From CAWCXF01 sp963799455 (GTDB lineage: Bacteria; Pseudomonadota; Alphaproteobacteria; Rhodobacterales; Rhodobacteraceae): 64,000 nt of DNA. The stretch spans positions 248,001 through 312,000 of the forward strand of contig CAWCXF010000005.1 in assembly GCA_963799455.1 (NCBI GenBank). Direction: 5' to 3'. The translations under genes and the position numbers were made by a program. Below, in pieces: positions 27,276-36,889 of the stretch. Under the pieces are notes generated by a model. It saw only the letters and a program-made list of their open reading frames with translations. It made no database searches and was not told the origin of the DNA. Within the stretch, counting starts at the first letter, position 1. Each line of letters opens with the position of its first letter.

Positions 27276-28259
27276 ATGTCGGGCGAGCTGACGGGCGCCT
27301 CGCGCGCCGATCGAGCGCCGGGCCCGGCCGCCGCCGCCGTGCTCCGGATGTCGCGGGCGCCGGCCGCCTCCTCCGTCGCCGCGGGCACTGGCACGGGCAC
27401 GGGCACGGGCACGGGCACGGGCGGGGGCAGGGGCGCGGGCGTCCCCTACGACAAGCGCCGGCTGTCCTACGCCGCCACCTTCGACGACCCCCGGAGGGCG
27501 GGCGCGATCCGCGCGATCGAGTGGGCCACCGGCAAGGCGCGGCTCCTGCGCGCGATCCGCCGCTTCGAGGCCGAGGGCGCGCCGCACGGCCAGGCCTTCT
27601 GGACCCGCGCCCTCGCCCACATGGGGATCGAGGTCGCCACCCCCGCGGCGGAGGTCGCGCGCATCCCCGAGCGCGGCCCGGTGGTGGTGGTCGCCAACCA
27701 CCCCCACGGGCTGGTGGACGGGATGGTGATGGCGGCGCTGATCGGGCGGGTGCGGCTCGACTATCGGATCCTCACCCGCTCGCTGCTCGCGGGCGTCGAG
27801 GAGGTGGCGCGCTTCGTCATCCCGGTGCCCTTCGCGCACGAGGCCGGCGCGCTCCAGTCGAGCCTGGAGATGCGACGCGCCGCGCACGCGCATCTCTCGT
27901 CGGGCGGCTGCGTGGCGCTCTTCCCCTCGGGCGCGGTGGCCTCGTCGGACACGGCCTGGGGACGCGCCGTCGAGCGCGACTGGTCCCCCTTCACCGCCAA
28001 GCTGATCGCGCGCTCGGGCGCCACCGTGGTGCCGATGCGCTTTCTCGGCCAGAACAGCCGCGCCTATCAGATCGCCAACCGCCTCTCGCCGGTGCTGCGC
28101 CAGGGCCTGCTGATCCACGAGGTCGTCCACGCCATGGGCCGCCCGCAGCGCCCGGTGATCGGCCCCGCCATCGCCCCCGAGGCCTGGGCGCCCTTGGCGG
28201 CGCGCCCGCGCGCGATGATGGCGTGGCTGCGCGAGACGACGCTGGCGCTCGAGGCCTGA
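27276..28259 (+). CDS. Lysophospholipid/1-acylglycerol-3-phosphate acyltransferase family protein
   Basis: 327 residues. The acyltransferase core has VVVVANHPHGLVDGMVMAAL (NHX-D catalytic box), the glycerolipid-binding LFPSGAVASSDTAWGRAVER and GATVVPMRFLGQNSRAYQIA. It resembles putative-hemolysin or OlsA-like acyltransferases of Rhodobacterales rather than housekeeping PlsC. The first 55 residues are low complexity with a Gly-Thr run from a 6-bp tandem repeat (27385-27421). It starts 2 bases after ptsH, so it is likely in the same transcript. The acyl acceptor is unknown. Confidence 0.85.
   Translation: MSGELTGASRADRAPGPAAAAVLRMSRAPAASSVAAGTGTGTGTGTGTGGGRGAGVPYDKRRLSYAATFDDPRRAGAIRAIEWATGKARLLRAIRRFEAEGAPHGQAFWTRALAHMGIEVATPAAEVARIPERGPVVVVANHPHGLVDGMVMAALIGRVRLDYRILTRSLLAGVEEVARFVIPVPFAHEAGALQSSLEMRRAAHAHLSSGGCVALFPSGAVASSDTAWGRAVERDWSPFTAKLIARSGATVVPMRFLGQNSRAYQIANRLSPVLRQGLLIHEVVHAMGRPQRPVIGPAIAPEAWAPLAARPRAMMAWLRETTLALEA
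27385..27421 (+). repeat. 6-bp tandem repeat (GGCACG) in the acyltransferase 5' end
   Basis: About six copies of GGCACG encode an alternating Gly-Thr run within the N-terminal leader. Copy-number variation would stay in frame. Confidence 0.85.
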
Positions 28260-28627
28260 GGGCCGGCCGGCACGGTCCCGACGGGCGGCTCGGCGCGGGC
28301 GGGGCCCACGCCGGACGCCGTCGATGCCCAGCCGGCGGTCCGCGGGCTCGCCCGGCTCCCCTCCGGCGGAGGGGGCAGGGGGGCCGGCCAAAGGGGATGG
28401 CCTCGGCGCGCGGGCGCTGCGAGAGGGCCAGCCTTCGGGCCGGGCGCGCTCGGCACGGGCCGATCCGGCGTCCGCGGCGACGGGCTGTCTGCTCGTTTCA
28501 CGACGGGCCGCTCTGAGGACGAGCCCGAGACCGACCCGCCGGGGCGGAGACGGACGCGCGCTCCGGCCAGGGCGCGACGGCATGGGGATGGCTGGCCTCA
28601 TGGGTCGGAGCGTGGTGGCCGTTCACC
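28260..28627. other. Gene-free stretch at the edge of the IS graveyard
   Basis: 368 bases after the acyltransferase. Frames are open on both strands because of GC content, but I recognise no protein, RNA gene or repeat. It marks the boundary between core genes and transposon relics. Confidence 0.5.
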
Positions 28628-29300
28628 TGAGCCACAGCAGTGTGGCGGGGATCTCGACGAGGCCGAGGGGCGTCGCGGCGCGCCTGTCGTGGCGGGCGGC
28701 GATGGGGCGGAACGGCTCGATCTGGCGGCGCGTCCGCGCGCTGGCGTTGCGCTCGCGGCAAGCGGGGCTGCCGTGGTGGCCGATGGGTGCGATGCCGGCG
28801 CGGCGGGGTGCAGGGCGCGCCGGCCTGGTCGCGCACGAGGCCTACGAGGCCGCCGGCCTCATCCTGGGCCCGGTCGGCGAGGCGACGACCCACGGCGAGG
28901 GTCTCGGCCATGCCCGGCGCGGGCGCCACGGCGTGCTGCCGCCCTGGCCCCGACGCGAGACGGACGCCGGGCCGAGCGCGTCGGCTCCGGCGCGCGGCTT
29001 GGCCCCGGACCCGCCACGCGAGCGGCCCGGCGCCTCGCCGCGGCCCGGCCCGGGTTCGCTTCGGCTCTCCCCTCTCGCGGGCGCTCGCCGCGGGGCCGTG
29101 CGCCGGGACGATCGTCGCGTCGAGGGCCGCCCGTTCCAGATCGGGATCGGTCATGTCCAGCCACTCGCCGTTCCTCTCGGCGGAGCGGTGGGCGTGCATG
29201 ACCCGTGGACCTCGCGGATCGAGCCGACGCGATGCGGGGTCCAGCTCCTTTCCCCGGCCGGTGCGGGCGGACGTCCGTCGGCCGGGCGGCGGGCGCGAGC
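28628..29300 (-). pseudogene. Decayed IS5-family transposase
   Basis: Minus-strand fragments in several frames. TDPDLERAALDATIVPAHG contains the DDE motif context of IS5-type transposases (normally DPDLEWVMIDATIVRAH), and near the low-coordinate end RERNASARTRRQIEPFRPIA, then ARHDRRAATPLGLVEIPATL and LLWLR correspond to the C-terminal NxIERxFxRLKxFRRIATRY region ending in WL. Many frameshifts and substitutions make it non-functional. Confidence 0.6.
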
Positions 29301-29302
29301 AG

Positions 29303-29329
29303 AGCCTGCCCCGGGCTCGATCCGGGGTT
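29303..29329. repeat. REP-like palindrome (CCTGCCCCGG..GATCCGGGGT), copy 1
   Basis: Imperfect stem CCCCGG/CCGGGG preceded by AGCCTG. A second copy of the same module is inside the IS5-family transposase at 38853-38880. Both lie in decayed transposase DNA. Confidence 0.6.
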
Positions 29330-29389
29330 GCGTTGCTCGTGGACCGTGCGCCGCAGCCGGGCCGCGCCGTCGGGCCCGAGCGCCGGCGC

Positions 29390-29759
29390 GCCCCGGGCGA
29401 TGACCAGCGCGGGCGCCGTCCTCGCGCACCGGTCGGACGCAGGGCACGCGCACGGTCTCAGAGCCGAACGCCCCGATCACCCGCCGGTCGCGGCGCGCCC
29501 GGCGCCGGCCACGCGGGCCATCCTCGTCACGCACGTCGCGTCCTCGCCCGAGCGCTGCCGCCAGCATCGCTCCGATGACGGCCGCGGACGCCCTCCTCGA
29601 GCGGATCGCCCCGGCCCTCCAGCGCCGGCGCGGTCGCGCTCGTCGTCGCCGTCTCGCTCAGGGCGTGGTCTGCACCGCGCCCGCCACCGCCGTGCCCGGT
29701 CGGCTCGACACTCCGAGACCACGCCACCCTCGAATCGCCACCACCGCCTCGACAGCACC
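29390..29759 (-). pseudogene. 5' fragment of an IS256-type element related to the two complete copies in this window
   Basis: On the minus strand, the outer end at 29759 reads GGTGCTGTCGAGGCGGTGG, close to the terminal repeat of the elements at 39086 and 50345. It is followed by LSETATTSATAPALEGRGD (compare MDETTTTSASAPSLGDWSD) and further on RRVIGAFGSETVRVPC (compare RQVIGTFGPETVRVPR). Frames are broken. This is an older diverged member of the same element family. Confidence 0.7.
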
Positions 29760-29765
29760 GAGACC

Positions 29766-30610
29766 TGCCGGATCGGAGCTTCGCCTACGCCAGCCGCTGG
29801 GCCGGAGGCTGACCGCCCGCGGGCTCCACCTGCCCCGCCACTGGGCCGAGGACGCGGCCCCGGCGCATGCAGTCGCCCATCCCCACCACGACGGCCTTCG
29901 CCACCAAGCCCGCCCCGGCGAGGGAGGTGAGCGCCCGGGCCGTAGGCGCCGGCCTCACGACCAGAAGCGGACGATTGGGGCGATGGCGGCGGCGTCGCGG
30001 TGGTGTTCTGCGAGCTTGTCGCGCCGGGCTGCGACGCGGCGCTGGTCCTTGAGGCGGGCGACGGTGCGCTCGATGGCGTTGCGGGCGCGCCGGAGGGTCG
30101 GCTCGGTGGGATGGGGGGTGCGGGAGGGGCTGCCGGGGATCACGGGCAGGGCGCCGCGCGCGGCGAGGTCGTCGCGGATGGCCCGGCCGTCGTGGCGGCG
30201 TCCGGGCACGAAACCCGCGAGCAGGCCCAGTGCCGCTGGCGCATCGCCCCGGCGCCCCGCCCGGACGATCGGGCGGCGGGGTCGGCCCGCCGGTCGTTGG
30301 CGCGCCACGCCGCGCCCCTCCCTGGGCAGCACCGGCCGGGGCCGCTCGGACTGCGCCGCGCTCAGCCGGAACGGGTCGCCGCACCTCGCGCCCCCCAAGC
30401 CAGGTCGGCGCAGGAACGCACCAGAAGGGATCAGAGGGGTCCGGGGCCTAGGGCCGCGGGTGCGCCCCGCGCCTGGGTGCGGGCCGACGCGCTCCAGGGC
30501 TCGGACGTCCGGCTCGGGGGCCTGCTCGCGGAGCGCGGCCAGCCCTGCGCGCTCGGCTGCGTGCACGAGCCAGGGGGTGGCCGTCCCCGAGCCGGCTGCC
30601 TGACGACAAA
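29766..30610 (+). pseudogene. Decayed IS701-like transposase, interrupted
   Basis: Plus-strand fragments before and after an antisense IS5 relic. Upstream: IPTTTAFATKPAPAREVSAR (29870-29940). Downstream: GAPRAWVRADALQGSDVRLG and LLAERGQPCALGCVHE (30455-30570). Together they match the pattern FRTKPxLAxEMxxRAxAAGVPxAWVxADALYGSDxRLRxxLEERG of IS701-type DDE transposases. The assignment rests on motif recall, not a search. Confidence 0.5.
29955..30440 (-). pseudogene. IS5-family transposase relic nested in the IS701-like relic
   Basis: The minus strand carries a fairly well preserved C-terminus: RRHDGRAIRDDLAARGALPV, RRARNAIERTVARLKDQRRV and DAAAIAPIVRFWS before the stop at 29955, the IS5-type NxIERxxxRLKxxRR region. 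The N-terminal part is unrecognisable. It splits the plus-strand IS701-like relic, indicating a later insertion. Confidence 0.6.
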
Positions 30611-31287
30611 CGTTGAGCGGCGTCCTTTCCGGCGCCACGTCCGCTCCAGTTCCTGCTAGAGAATCAGGTTCTTGAGCGTTGCCCGAAGAGCCGCTGCCGA
30701 GGTTCGGTCCTCGAAGATGTCTTCGAGGCACCCGCCCCATTGGCCGGGCGGCTGGCAGCGCTCGAGCCGTTGTCGTGGGGAATGAGAACCCATCCCCCGG
30801 AGTGACGGGACAGCCCGGATCAACATCCACCGTGAGGGGCTAGATCCCCGAGGGCCGGACTCCCGTCCAGGCCGGCCCCGCCGTCATGGCTCTCGCCCTC
30901 TCGGGCGTCGAGGGTCCGAAACTCCACCCCCGGGCCCGGGCGCCGCTCAGGGGGCGCCGAGGAGGGCTTCGCGCGCTGGCTGCAGAGCCCTGGCTGCCCA
31001 TCCGCACAAGCCGGCGCGCCCCGGCCGCGACGGCCTGCTGCTGGGTAGCGTCCGCGGTGGTGCCGACGGGGGGCGCCGAGGGGGGCGCCGAGGGTTCTGC
31101 CTGGGGTGGGGCATTCCCCATCGCCCGCGGCGTCGAGGGCGGTGGCCACCGGGGTCGTCGGGCGAGGGGGAGCTTGCCGCCTCACCCGGGCCCCGAGGGA
31201 CGGCCCCGATGCGAGGGCGCAGCGCCCTTGGCCGAGCAGCCCGCGAAGGGCGGGGACGACGGCCCGACGCCCCGTCGCGGAGGCGGT
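30611..31287. other. No recognisable gene between IS relics
   Basis: 677 bases. The first 230 (30611-30840) are noticeably less GC-rich than the surroundings. Open frames on both strands show only low-complexity Arg/Pro/Ala sequence, with a small GGGGCGCCGAGG repeat around 31070-31090. I cannot support any gene. Confidence 0.5.
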
Positions 31288-31930
31288 GCTGCAGATCATC
31301 GTGGCGGCCGAGGTCGAGGGCCTCGTCGGCGCCGGGCGCCACGAGCGCCCCGGGGGCCGCACGACCTGGCGCGACGGCTGGCGCGAGCGGAGGCTCGAGA
31401 CGCCGTCCCGGTGGCCTCGCCATCCCGGTAGCCGCGCCGTTCCGGTGGCCTCGCCATCCCGGTAGCCGCGCCGTTCCGGTGGCCGCGCCGGTCCCGGGGG
31501 CCGTCGACGCCGGCGGACGCCGCGGGACGTCGGGCTGCCCATCGGGCCCTCGGAGGCCGAGGCGTTCGGGAGCGCGTTCGTGAAGCCCCTCGGCCCCGCG
31601 CGGCTCCGAGGGGCGCGCCAAGCTGGCGACCTCGGGCGCCCATGAGGGGCGGGCGGGCCGGCCATCGCCCGCTCGCCCACGGGCGCCGCGCCGGCCGCAC
31701 GGCCGCGTGCGCCTCACGAGGGGCGCGCTCGCCCGCGGCCTGCGCCCGGACCAGCGTCGTCGCGGCCGCGATCCGTCACGCCTGCGTCCAGCCCGGCCAC
31801 GCCTGGGCCGCCCGGGCGGCCCACGCCGCCGAGCGGCCCCGAGCCCGCTGGCCCAGGCCGCGCTCGTGGGCGACGCCGAGGCCGACGCGCCGGCCTGCAT
31901 GGCACTCCCCCTTGGCCCCCCTGGCCCCCT
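31288..31930 (+). pseudogene. Decayed IS256 (Mutator-type) transposase of another subgroup
   Basis: Plus-strand fragments in order: LQIIVAAEVEGLVGAGRHER and TTWRDGWRERRLETPS (N-terminal AARHERxxxRxxxRNGYRERR block), later GPSEAEAFGSAFVKPLGPAR, VVAAAIRHACVQPGHAWAAR and VGDAEADAPACMALP. These parallel the Mutator-type transposase series SEAEAFWxxFLR, AIRxAFxQ and LMDEAEAxVLAxMAFP. Frames shift repeatedly and a 34-bp tandem repeat lies inside. Confidence 0.5.
31408..31491 (+). repeat. 34-bp tandem repeat, about 2.5 copies
   Basis: Units begin at 31408, 31442 and 31476 (partial) with CCGGTGGCCTCGCCATCCCG at their start. The unit is not a multiple of three and breaks the frame of the surrounding transposase relic. 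Confidence 0.9.
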
Positions 31931-31934
31931 GCGC

Positions 31935-32880
31935 CGCCGCGCCAGATCGATGCGACGCACGCGGCCGCCACCTTGCGCGCGGGCTCCGGCAACAAGACCG
32001 ACGAGCGACGACGCGCGCGGCCTCGCCGACCTGATGCGGGCGAAGGCGTTCCGCCCGGCCTGGGTCAGGTCGCCCGGGGCACGGCGGGAGCGCGCTCCTG
32101 GCCGTGCGCGAGCAGCGGCGCCGCCAGTCGCTCGACCTGCGCGGGCGCCGTCTGGTCGATCCTTCAGGCCGAGGGGTTGAGACCTGCGAGGCCGGCCCGC
32201 CCGGGATCCCGCGCCCTGGTCGACGCGGCGCTGGACGATCCGGGCCTGCGACCCGTCCCGCGGCCTCTCGTCGAGGTCGTCGACCGGCCCGCAGGCGCGA
32301 TCGACGCGCTCGACCGGCCGATCGCCGCCCGGGCGAAGGTGAGCGAGCCCTGCCGCCGCCCGACGACGGCCCCGGGCGTCGGGCCGCCGGTGGCGATGAC
32401 CCACGGCGCGGGCATGGACGACCCCTCGAGGTTCGCAAGCGCGCGCGACGGGCGCGCGACGGGGGCGCGACGGGGGCGCGCCCTTCGGCCTGACGCCCCG
32501 GCGAGGGCGGCCGGGCGACATGGGCTGGTCGGGCGGCATCGATCGAGCTGGCGACGCCGGCGTGCGGCGCGCCCTCTGTCGAGCAGCCGACGCGCCCATC
32601 CCTCACAGCCGGGGATGGGGCGCGCCGAAGTCCTGGGCGGTGCGCCTCGCGGGGCGGCGAGGGCCAGGCCAAGGCCAAGGTCGCGCTCGCGCGCAGGCTC
32701 GCCGTCGTGCTCCGTCGCATGGGGCTCAGCGGCGAGCCGGACCGCGCGACCGCCTCCGCCTGATCGCAAGGCATCGCGGCGAACGAGTTCGGCCGCGCCT
32801 TCGGGCGCTGCCGTCAGGGGCCCGCTCGGGGGCGGGGTCGAGGCGAGCGCGCTCCGTTCCTTCGGCGCTCCGGCGACGTG
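31935..32880 (+). pseudogene. Decayed IS110-family transposase
   Basis: Plus-strand fragments: RQIDATHAAATLRAGSGNKT, ARGLADLMRAKAFRPAW, SRALVDAALDDPGLRPVPRP, then TTAPGVGPPVAMTHGAGMDD (the IS110 helix-hairpin-helix APGVGP motif), and MGWSGGIDRAGDAGVRRALC with SWAVRLAGRRGPGQ, matching the C-terminal SGGISKRGDxxxRRALYEAA region. Several frameshifts break it. The family uses a DEDD (RuvC-like) recombinase. Confidence 0.65.
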
Positions 32881-32916
32881 CCTGGAGCTATGGCTGATTT
32901 TGGGTGACGCGGCCGA

Positions 32917-33955
32917 TCAGGCGGCGCGGTGATCGGGCGCCGCGGTGGCGACGCCGTCGGTGAAGGTGACGCCGGCGAGGAGCATCGGCAAGCGGTTCTC
33001 GCCCTTCAGGCGCCGCCAGGTCTTCGAGGCGGCCATGACGAGCTTGAACACCATCAGCCGGGCGGTGGTCTGCGACAGCGCTCCCTTGGTTCGGACGGTC
33101 CGATGGCGGACGGTGGCGAACACGCTCTCGATGGGGTTGGCGGTGCGCAGGTGATCCCAGTGCTCGGCCGGGAAGTCGAAGAAGGCCAAGAGCGCGTCGC
33201 GGTCCTTCACCAGGCGCTCGACCGCCTTGGGGTACTTGGCGCCGTACTTCTTCACGAACACGGCGATGGCCGCCTCGGCTTGGGCCCGGTCGGGGGCGTC
33301 GCGGACCTCGCGCAGGTCGGCCCTCATGCCGGGCTGAACCGACTTCGGGACCGCGTTGAGGACGTTGGCGGCCTTGTGTGCCCAACAGCGCTGATGACGC
33401 GTGGAGGGGAAGACCTCCTCGAGCGCCCGCCAGAACCCCATGGCGCCGTCGCCCACCGCGATCTCGGGGGCTGTGGCCAGGCCCCTTGCCGTCAGATCGA
33501 CGAGCAGCTCGCGCCAGCTCTGGACGCTCTCGCGCACGCCTGTCTGGAACCCCACGAGCTCCTTCTTGCCCTCGGGCGTCGCTCCGATCACCACCAGCAT
33601 GCACTCGGCCGTGGGCTCCATCCGCGCCTGCAAGTACACCCCGTCGGCCCAGACGTAGACGTACCTCCGGGCCGACAGGTCGCGCCGCTGCCAGCGCGCG
33701 CACTCGTCCTGCCAGCCCTCCTTCAGGCGCCCGATCACCGAAGGCGCGACAGGTTCGGGGCGTCGCGGCCGAGCAGCGCCGCCAGCGCCTCCTGAAAGTC
33801 CCCCGTCGAGACGCCGCGGAGGTAGAGAACCGGCAAAAGCGCGTCCAAGCTCCGTGTCCGCCGCGCCCATCTCGGCAGGATCGCCGAGATGAACCGCACC
33901 GGCTCGGACTCGCCCGGATCGCGGTCGCGCACCTTCAGCCGGCGAACCGGGACCG
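32917..33955 (-). pseudogene. IS256-family transposase, 3' segment (frameshifted and interrupted)
   Basis: The minus strand from the IS21 boundary reads PVRRLKVRDRDPGESEPVRF, LPRWARRTRSLDALLPVLYL and RGVSTGDFQEALAALLGRDA; a frameshift at about 33738 leads into CARWQRRDLSARRYVYVWAD, IGATPEGKKELVGFQTGVRE, VGDGAMGFWRALEEVFPSTR, QRCWAHKAANVLNAVPKS and FFDFPAEHWDHLRTANPIES. These are the Mutator-type DDE blocks (D in VWADG, D in VGDG, E in NPIES). The N-terminus is at 36559-36807. Confidence 0.85.
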
Positions 33956-34036
33956 TGTAGGGCGTCAACCTTCTTGGCCGGGACCGACAACCAAGTTGGC
34001 CGGTTTGCTGGCTGCTGCGGTTGGAGGTCGTGCGGT

Positions 34037-34862
34037 TCAGGCGGCTCCTTTGTGGTTGTCGTCGAGGCTGTCGGTGGAGGCTGTCGCTGGGACCGCGACC
34101 TCGCCATCCTTTCGGCTGGCGGCCGCTCTGCGGCGGTAACTGTCGACGTTCATCTCCAGGATGGTCGCGTGGTGGACGAGCCTGTCGATGGCGGCGACGG
34201 TGACGGCGGGGTCGGGGGAGACGCGGTCCCGGGCGCGTGAGCGCTGGTTGGCGGCGATGGCCAGGCTTCGGGTTTCGTATCGGCGGGCGATGAGCTCGAA
34301 GAGGACGGAGGTCTCGGCCTGGTCCTTCTGAGCGTAGGCGATGTCGTCGAGGACGATGAGGTCGAAGCGGTCGAGCTTTGCGAGGGCGCCCTCGAGGGCG
34401 AGGTCGCGCCGCGCGGCCTGGAGCCTTTGGACGAGGTCGGTGGTGCGGGTGTAGAGCACGCGGTGGCCGGCCTCGATCAGGGCGTGTCCGATGGCACAGA
34501 GCAAATGGGTTTTGCCGGCGCCCGAGTTGCCGATGGCGATGAGGTTGGCGCCCGCCTCGAGCCAGTCGCCCGCGGCGAGCGCCTCGATCCGCTTCCGGGG
34601 CACCTTCGGCAGGGCCTTGAAGTCGAAGGTGGCGAGCGTCTTGCCGCCCGGCAGATGGGAGGCGTTGAGATGGCGCTGGATGCGGCGGGTCTCGCGTTCG
34701 GCCAACTCGCACTCGGCGAGGGCCGCGAGGAAGCGCGCGGCGGGCCAGCCTTCCTTGTCGGCCTGCGGGGCCGAAGCCCTGCCAGCGCCGGGTGAAGCTG
34801 GGCAGGCGCAGCGCTGTGAGCATGCTCGGCAGCGTGTGGACGTCGATCTCCCGGGCGGTCAT
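34037..34862 (-). pseudogene. istB: IstB-like ATPase, frameshifted
   Basis: ATG 34862 gives MTAREIDVHTLPSMLTALRL; the frame breaks at about 34775 and the downstream frame has AERETRRIQRHLNASHLPGG, TLATFDFKALPKVPRKRIEA, Walker A IGNSGAGKTHLLCAIGHALI and Walker B FDLIVLDDIAYAQKDQ, ending with ILEMNVDSYRRRAAASRKDG. IstB is the AAA+ helper protein of IS21 transposition. The start overlaps the istA end, the normal IS21 arrangement. Confidence 0.88.
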
Positions 34863-36368
34863 GCGCGCGCCTCAAGCAGCGCGTCGAAGCTCGCGAGCGC
34901 GGTGAGCGCGACGGGAACGTCGGCGGGCAGACCGCGGCTGCGCGGCTCGAGCCGGGCACGGAGGGCGCGGGCGTCAGGTGCTCGCCCTTCAGCGAGGTCC
35001 TCGGCGATCAGGTGGGCGAGCTGCGGCCTCGCAGCCCTCGTCGTGGGCGAGCGCGAGGAGGCCCACCATGCGCCGACAGGCGTCCTTCTGGGGCAGCGCC
35101 TCGGACAGGCACGCCCAGGCCTGGGAGTACTCGGTGCGCGGGAACAGGCTGTCGCGGAAGACCGAGCCGGCGAGCGCCTGAGGCTTGCGCCGAAGGGCAT
35201 GGATCACGTGGCGGTGGTCGACCACGTGGACGCGCCGTCCGCCGCCTGCGGCACGTCGGCGTGGATGGGTGACGACGCGGGTCGCCCCGAGCCAAGCCTC
35301 GATGCGGTCGTCATACACATGGATGCGCAAGCGGTGGCCGATGAGCCGCGCCGGCGCACTGTAGAAGACGCTGTGCACGAGGAAGCCGCCGGTTCGCGTG
35401 ACGCGCGCGACGAGCTCGGCGAAGTCGGTGGTGCGCCGAGGCGGCAGGGGTCGCAGCGCCGCCATCTCGACATGCACCTTGGCCTCGCGGCGCCGGTTCC
35501 GCCGTGCGACGAGCTGATCCACGAAGGTCCGGTACTCGGCGAGCCCGGCGAAGTCGCGTGAGCCGCGCAGGATCAGGGCCTGGTCGAGGGCGGTCTTGAG
35601 ATGGCGGTGGTGGGACTCGACCGCGCCGTTCTCATGGGCCTCGCCCGGGTTGTTGCGGCTGGCGATCAGGCCGTAGTGGGCGCACAGCTCCTCGTAGCGG
35701 CGCGTGGCGTCCTCGGCGGCCTCGCGCGTGAGGTTGCGGTAGGCGGCCGACAAGCTGTCGGTGCGGTGCTCGTGCGGCACGCCGCCGAGGCCCCACAAGG
35801 CATTCTGGAGGTTCTCGGCGAGCGCCGTGAAGCTCTCGCCGCCAAGGACCACGGCGGCGTGCTCCCAGCCGCTGTAGGCCAGCGCGAAGTGGTAGAGCCG
35901 GTGGTCGAAGGGCGCGCCCGCGATGGTGACGCCAAGCGCGCCCGCGTCGGTGAAGTCCGACAGCGCCAGGCGCCCCGGCTCGGGCGCCTGGCGGAAGATC
36001 ACGTCGCGCGCAGGGCCATGGAGCGCGCGCCAGTCGCGCACCCGCCGTTCCAGCGTCCGCCGGATGCGGTCGTCGGGGAAGGCGTCGGGGTCCGTCATCT
36101 GGAGGTGGCGCAGGAGCGTGACCGCCTGCACCGAGGGGTCGCGCTCCAGGATCGGCAGCACCACCGGCTCCCACACCCCGGCGAGGGGATCGGGGACGGT
36201 GCGGCCGCGCTCGGCGCGCCGTTGCGAGGGGAGACGGGGGTCGCCCTCGAGGCGCCGAGCGGTGCGTTCGCTGAAGCCAGCGCGGGCCGCGGCGAGGCGT
36301 TGGGGGTGATGGGGACGGTCGTGCATGTACAGTCTCGCTTGCTGGTCGGTGACGGGTCTGCCCGGCAC
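34859..36368 (-). pseudogene. istA: IS21-family transposase IstA, frameshifted near its C-terminus
   Basis: From GTG 36368 (preceded by GGAGGT) the protein begins VPGRPVTDQQARLYMHDRPH with an N-terminal HTH, and contains the DDE integrase core: LALSDFTDAGALGVTIAGAP, HRTDSLSAAYRNLTREAAED and NNPGEAHENGAVESHHRHLK, the latter with the catalytic glutamate. Around 35030 the frame shifts; the alternative frame gives LAHLIAEDLAEGRAPDARAL to LTALASFDALLEARA and stops at 34859, overlapping istB. Confidence 0.88.
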
Positions 36369-36558
36369 GTCGGGACCTCCGTTTGGACGACAGAGATCCC
36401 GCTCGTACCGACCCGCAGCGGCCAGCACCCCACGCCATCGCCCCTCGGAGACGATCGCGCCGGCGGCGTCTGCCTCCAGTCGGGCTACGCCCTCCCTGAG
36501 GCCGACGCCGCCGGCCAACTTGGCTGTCGGCACCGGTCAGGGTGGTTGTCGCTCAACA

Positions 36559-36807
36559 GGGACCGGTCCCACGCCGGTCTGGATCGCGCGCTCGGGGCCG
36601 GAGCCGTGGCGCACGACCCGCCGCCGGCCGTCCTCGAGCCGCGCCTCGGCGAAGGTGGCGTTGAGGCGCGTCGGCCTCCGCGGCCAGCGCCTCCGCGAGG
36701 ATGCGCCGCGCGCCTTCGCGCGCCAGCGCCGTCAGCGGATCGTCGATCTCGTCGCCCTGGCGAAAGGGCAGGATGCTGGTAGTCTCGGTCACGGCGTATC
36801 GCTCCAT
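36559..36807 (-). pseudogene. IS256-family transposase, 5' segment
   Basis: ATG 36807 gives MERYAVTETTSILPFRQGDE and EIDDPLTALAREGARRILAE, the N-terminus of the transposase continued at 33955 beyond the IS21 insertion. A frameshift after EADA at about 36680 moves the coding signal to ATFAEARLEDGRRRVVRHG and ERAIQTGVGPV, which runs directly into PVRRLKVRDR across the deleted insertion. Confidence 0.85.
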
Positions 36808-36889
36808 CTGGAGGTCCTGGCAGGCTTCGTCACCCGCCTCGATACGCCGCCCTCCTCGAACCGCCATCACCCAGATTCGGCCATTCTGT

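Larger units (their letters stand above)
33956..36558 (-). mobile_element. IS21-family element with 7-bp target duplication
   Basis: 2603 bp. Ends begin TGT and end ACA; the first 46 bases at each end form an imperfect inverted repeat (left TGTAGGGCGTCAACCTTC..., right read inward TGTTGAGCGACAACCACC..., both continuing to CAAGTTGGCCGG). The bases flanking both ends are GGGACCG (33949-33955 and 36559-36565), a 7-bp target duplication. It carries istA and istB on the minus strand, each with one frameshift. Insertion is within the transposase of the IS256-family element. Confidence 0.9.
32885..36889 (-). mobile_element. IS256-family element, split by an IS21-family insertion
   Basis: The left end is GAGCTATGGCTGATTTTGGG followed by TGACGCGGCC; the right end, read inward on the minus strand, is ACAGAATGGCCGAATCTGGG then TGATGG, an imperfect inverted repeat of about 23 bp. 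The same left-end sequence recurs as a palindrome at 61731-61811. Its transposase is cut at 33955/36559 by the IS21 element. No target duplication was found at the outer flanks (IS110 relic on the left, IS3 relic on the right). Confidence 0.8.

Noticed and set aside
30820..31680. Long minus-strand frames around 30.8-31.7 kb as a novel protein.
   Set aside because: They are Arg/Pro/Gly low complexity, contain the translated 34-bp repeat, and lie antisense to recognisable transposase fragments.
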